A stretch of 9,210 bases of DNA from NCBI GenBank assembly GCA_030745255.1, contig JASLOY010000111.1, forward strand, positions 1 through 9,210, read 5' to 3'. The notes beneath the pieces are model-generated. The model did no database searches, was not told the origin of the DNA, and worked only from the letters and a program-made list of their open reading frames with translations. Below are positions 6,686 through 9,210 of this stretch, piece by piece. Both the position numbers and the translations under genes were made by a program. The number at the start of each line of letters is the position of its first letter. Position 1 is the first letter of the stretch. This DNA is from Vicinamibacterales bacterium. GTDB lineage: Bacteria > Acidobacteriota > Vicinamibacteria > Vicinamibacterales > UBA8438.

Positions 6686-8094
6686 CGTCGGGTTCGTTGT
6701 TCGACGAGCCGCCCACGCGGTCCGCCTCACAGACGGCGCCACTTGCAGACCGCATGCGACCCACCAGCTTCGACGAGCTGGCTGGCCAGGAGGACCTGCT
6801 CGGGCCGGGTCGTCCCCTGCGTCACGCCATCGAGCGCGACACGCTGCAGTCGATCATCCTCTGGGGCCCACCCGGCACCGGGAAGACGACCCTGGCCCGG
6901 TTGATCGCCACCGTCACGAAGTCGCGGTTCGTCGCCTTCAGCGCGGTGCTGTCCGGCATCAAGGAAATCCGCGCGGTGATGGCGGCCGCCGAGGACAACC
7001 GGAGGCATGGCGACCGACGCACCATCCTGTTCGTCGACGAGATTCACCGGTTCAACAAGGCGCAGCAGGATGCGTTTCTGCCTCGCGTCGAAGCCGGAGA
7101 CATCGTGCTCGTCGGCGCCACCACCGAAAACCCCTCATTCGAGGTCAACGCGGCGCTCCTGTCGCGGTCTCGGGTGTATGTGCTGCAGGCGCTGAGCGCG
7201 GCAGACATCACGACCATCCTCACACGCGCCCTGACCGACGAGACCCGCGGACTGGGCACGCAGCACCTCCAGGTCGACCCGGAGGCGTTAGCGGCGATCG
7301 CCAGGCATGCCAACGGCGACGCACGAGTCGCCTTGAACCTGCTCGAGCTCGGTGCGGCGGCCGCCGTCGCGCGCACCGCCGAGTCGAGCGACACGGGCCC
7401 GGCCCGGCTCGACCTGGAGCTGGCCTCCGAGACGATGCAACGACGGGCGCTCGTCTATGACAAGGACGGTGAGGAACACTTCAACCTGATGTCCGCGCTC
7501 CACAAGTCGATGCGCAACAGCGACCCGGACGCAGCAGTCTACTGGCTCGCGCGGATGGTCGAGGCCGGTGAGGATCCACTCTATATCGCCCGCCGGCTCG
7601 TCCGATTCGCCAGCGAGGACGTCGGAATTGCCGACCCACAAGCGCTGACCATGGCGGTCTCAGCCAAGGAGGCGGTACACTTCATCGGCATGCCGGAGGG
7701 CAATACGGCGCTCGCGCAGGCGACCCTCTATCTGGCATCGGCACCCAAGAGCAACGCCGTCTACACCGCCTATTCCAGGGCCGCCACCGATGCGCACAAG
7801 AACGTGGCCGAGCCGGTGCCGCTGCATCTGCGGAACGCACCGACCCGACTGATGAAACAACTCGATTACGGCAAGGGATATCGCTACGCGCACGACGAGC
7901 CGGAAGCGGTGGCGCCGATGGATTGCCTACCGGATTCACTGCAGGGCCGGCAGTACTACGTACCGACCACGCGCGGGTTCGAGAAAGAAATCGGCCGACG
8001 TCTAGGCGCCTGGCGGCGCGTCAAGTCGGATCGGCGGGCGGAGAAGAACCCAGCGGAACCAGATGATCGTGACGACCAGAGCCACGGGAACTGA
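6682..8094 (+). CDS. rarA: Replication-associated recombination protein RarA (MgsA/WRNIP1 family AAA+ ATPase)
   Basis: RarA is a tetrameric AAA+ ATPase, related to clamp loaders, that acts at stalled replication forks with SSB and recombination proteins. The 470-residue protein begins MTSGSLFDEPP, then the family-typical PLADRMRPTSFDELAGQEDLLG (from about 20). ATPase motifs are Walker A GPPGTGKT (62-69), Walker B ILFVDEIH (115-122), sensor 1 GATTENPSF (145-153), the Arg-finger region LLSRSRV (159-165) and sensor 2 GDAR (212-215). The C-terminal oligomerisation region is recognisable from YDKDGEEHFNLMSALHKSMR (about 259-278) to LHLRNAPTRLMK (381-392). The last 20 or so residues are charged and variable. 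The frame remains open upstream to 6466, but that part lies over the methyltransferase gene; ATG 6682 gives the proper N-terminus and overlaps the upstream stop as ATGA, indicating coupled translation. Confidence 0.97.
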   Translation: MTSGSLFDEPPTRSASQTAPLADRMRPTSFDELAGQEDLLGPGRPLRHAIERDTLQSIILWGPPGTGKTTLARLIATVTKSRFVAFSAVLSGIKEIRAVMAAAEDNRRHGDRRTILFVDEIHRFNKAQQDAFLPRVEAGDIVLVGATTENPSFEVNAALLSRSRVYVLQALSAADITTILTRALTDETRGLGTQHLQVDPEALAAIARHANGDARVALNLLELGAAAAVARTAESSDTGPARLDLELASETMQRRALVYDKDGEEHFNLMSALHKSMRNSDPDAAVYWLARMVEAGEDPLYIARRLVRFASEDVGIADPQALTMAVSAKEAVHFIGMPEGNTALAQATLYLASAPKSNAVYTAYSRAATDAHKNVAEPVPLHLRNAPTRLMKQLDYGKGYRYAHDEPEAVAPMDCLPDSLQGRQYYVPTTRGFEKEIGRRLGAWRRVKSDRRAEKNPAEPDDRDDQSHGN

Positions 8095-8230
8095 CCCGGC
8101 GCCCACGTGCGCGCCCCGCGGGCGCGGAGAGGGGCTGTCGGGGTCCCCGCGCAGCGCCTGCGTGGGGTTTCGGGGCTCAGCCCCGATTGAGAATGCCCCC
8201 GGGTGTGGGGCACAGCCCCACGTGAAATAG
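8095..8230 (+). repeat. Hairpin-rich GC intergenic array with a paired palindromic repeat
   Basis: At least four hairpins follow rarA in tandem: GCGCCC/GGGCGC (8111-8116 with 8120-8125); CCCCGCGCA/TGCGTGGGG (8145-8153 with 8159-8167, one G.U); CGGGGC/GCCCCG (8171-8176 with 8180-8185); and GTGGGGC/GCCCCAC (8205-8211 with 8215-8221). The last two share the 13-base core GGGGC-WCA-GCCCC (8172-8184 and 8207-8219), identical but for one loop base. Their flanking pair changes from C-G to T-A, so pairing is kept. This resembles a REP-type extragenic palindrome cluster; copies elsewhere in the genome cannot be seen from here. Confidence 0.6.
8145..8170 (+). terminator. Probable intrinsic terminator of the methyltransferase-rarA operon
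   Basis: A 9-bp GC-rich stem (8145-8153 with 8159-8167, one G.U wobble, 5-nt loop) is followed at once by TTT (8168-8170), 50 bases after the rarA stop. The T-tract is short, so efficiency is uncertain, but the stem is strong. Confidence 0.5.
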
Positions 8231-8404
8231 ATGCCCGGAGCGCTCTACTACGTTGGCCGCGGATTGCAGCTGCTGGGAATGGCGGCGCTACTCGAGTCGA
8301 TCTTGATCGCCGGCCCCCTCGGTCCCAGCCCGCGCATCTTCGGGTTCGGCGTTGCCGCCTTCATCGCAGGCTACCTCCTGGTGAAGCGGACGACCGGCGA
8401 ATAA
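8231..8404 (+). CDS. Small two-helix membrane protein (57 residues), unknown function
   Basis: The ORF encodes 57 residues starting MPGALYYVGRGLQLLGMAAL. A first hydrophobic helix covers about 11-29. A turn with PLGPSPR (29-35) separates it from a second helix, about 36-51 (IFGFGVAAFIAGYLLV), and the tail KRTTGE is basic then acidic. This is a clean two-span hairpin topology. A stop codon (8228-8230) directly precedes the ATG, so no longer in-frame version exists. There is no Shine-Dalgarno, and the 7-bp hairpin at 8205-8221 ends only 9 bases before the start. It has the same direction as rarA but lies beyond the probable terminator. I do not recognise the family. Topology and strong third-position GC support a real gene, but it is short and needs conservation evidence. 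Confidence 0.6.
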   Translation: MPGALYYVGRGLQLLGMAALLESILIAGPLGPSPRIFGFGVAAFIAGYLLVKRTTGE

Positions 8405-8497
8405 CGGCGACGCTAACCTGGCAGGCGCCCCAAGGACTGATCTCTCTCGGACAGTCGATGCGGCTGGCGAAAGTGGCCGTCAAAGAAAGGATCTACA
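8405..8497. other. Short convergent gap, nothing recognised
   Basis: These 93 bases separate the ends of the small membrane-protein ORF and the ankyrin gene. I see no convincing terminator hairpin with a T-tract on either strand, nor any RNA gene or repeat. Confidence 0.4.
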
Positions 8498-9210
8498 TCA
8501 CGGCTTGGCACCCGCTGCCAGCAGCAACTCGACAATGCGCGTGTGCCCCCCGACCGTCGCAGCATCGAGCGGCGTCATGTGTGTCGCGCCGGCAGGAATC
8601 GCGTTCGGGTCGGCTCCGGCGTTCAGGAGGACGCGAACAACGGCCTCATGGCCCCCGAACGCGGCCATTTCCAGGGTGGAGGGAACAAGAGCCGCGCCTG
8701 CCTCCACCAGCGTCTGCGCGGCGGTTTCGCGGCCACTGATCGCCGCCGCTACGAGTGCGGTCGTCCCTCTGGTGTCCTCTGCGTCGATGTCTGCGCCCGC
8801 CGCCAGCAGCAGCATGACAACCGCGGGATTGGTGGCTGAAGCCGCGGACATCAGCGGCGTCCAGCCCGTGCTCGAACGGGCATTTACATTGGCGCCCGCC
8901 TCGATCAACGCACGCGCCGTATCGGGTGCACCGCCGGTGCTCGCGGCCATGAGCGCGCTCGCAGTCGCCGGCAAGCCGGTTCCGAGCAGCGCCCGGAGCG
9001 AATCCGCGTTGTTCCTCCGGGCGGCCGTCTCGACGAGCGCGCCCCGACCACGAGCGTCAGTCGGGCGAGCGTCGGCGTCGAGCAGCATTCGAACCACCGC
9101 CCCGGTTCCCGTTCCTGCGGCCAACTCCAACGCCGTGTCGCCGCGCTCGGTGGCCAGGTCGCCGATGATCATCTGACAGGCCGTCACCAGGCCGCGGCTC
9201 TGGGTAAACC
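8498..9210 (-). CDS. Ankyrin-repeat protein (C-terminal part, N-terminus outside window)
   Basis: The frame runs open from the window end to TGA at 8500-8498, giving about 237 residues. A GTG at 9187 is in frame, but the reading continues upstream of it (FTQSRGL...), so the gene probably starts beyond the window. About seven ankyrin repeats are visible, with the usual TPL..A...G....V..LL.AGA pattern, clearest at WTPLMSAASATNPAVVMLLL, GTTALVAAAISG, TLEMAAFGGHEAVVRVLLNA and MTPLDAATVGGHTRIVELLL. The protein ends directly after the last repeat (AAGAKP). Ankyrin repeats mediate protein-protein contacts; the partner and any N-terminal domain (some acidobacterial ankyrin proteins may carry extra catalytic or cytochrome domains) cannot be judged. 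The sequence before the first repeat (TQSRGLVTACQMIIGDLATE) is not one I recognise. Confidence 0.88.
   Translation of the reverse strand, partial: FTQSRGLVTACQMIIGDLATERGDTALELAAGTGTGAVVRMLLDADARPTDARGRGALVETAARRNNADSLRALLGTGLPATASALMAASTGGAPDTARALIEAGANVNARSSTGWTPLMSAASATNPAVVMLLLAAGADIDAEDTRGTTALVAAAISGRETAAQTLVEAGAALVPSTLEMAAFGGHEAVVRVLLNAGADPNAIPAGATHMTPLDAATVGGHTRIVELLLAAGAKP

Noticed and set aside
8145..8221. CRISPR or tandem-repeat array
   Set aside because: There are only two near-identical cores, both palindromic, with no constant-length spacers and no cas genes nearby.
8203..8739. 178-codon plus-strand frame across the hairpin array, the small ORF and the ankyrin gene
   Set aside because: It runs through intergenic hairpins and the antisense of ankyrin repeats. 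Its translation is Arg/Pro-rich with no domain, and the 57-codon frame inside it has far better protein character.
8505..9176. 223-codon plus-strand frame opposite the ankyrin gene
   Set aside because: Its Ala/Ser/Val-rich repetitive translation is the mirror of the ankyrin repeat periodicity on the other strand.

Overview
The window is GC-rich bacterial chromosome with no phage, insertion-sequence, CRISPR or RNA-gene signal. It suggests an acidobacterium, perhaps of the Vicinamibacteria type. The grounds are one secreted VWA protein of the kind abundant in Acidobacteriota, a DHH phosphoesterase with a TrkA-N-like front end, a large membrane-inserted patatin-like protein and the high GC. This placement is inference from protein style, not from a marker gene.

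Layout, left to right. On the minus strand lie the first 375 codons of uvrB (nucleotide excision repair, cut by the window start) and, upstream of it, an exported VWA-domain protein. A 144-bp divergent gap with a perfect TATAAT hexamer separates the VWA gene from a plus-strand DHH-family phosphoesterase. That gene runs head-on into a minus-strand patatin-like gene, and the two stop codons share one palindromic CTAG. The patatin-like gene follows greA with a GTGA stop/start overlap, so the two look translationally coupled. A second divergent gap (5713-5836) carries a 16-bp dyad that contains back-to-back extended -10 boxes. From it a plus-strand pair is read: a TrmH/SpoU-family RNA 2'-O-methyltransferase and rarA, joined by an ATGA overlap. 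A hairpin-rich gap of about 136 bp follows, with a probable rarA terminator and two near-identical GGGGC-nnn-GCCCC palindromes. It leads into a 57-codon ORF for a two-helix membrane protein. The window ends in the C-terminal part of a minus-strand ankyrin-repeat protein.

Most of the genes are information-processing housekeeping: DNA repair (uvrB), stalled-fork handling (rarA), transcription elongation (greA), RNA methylation (TrmH family) and possibly nucleotide or oligonucleotide turnover (DHH). The less ordinary material is the patatin-like protein, which appears to have lost its catalytic serine and carries a membrane insert. The shared-CTAG convergent pair, the hairpin array beside the small membrane-protein ORF, and the strong hairpin directly before the uvrB start are also notable. 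I see no convincing new multi-gene defence or biosynthetic system.
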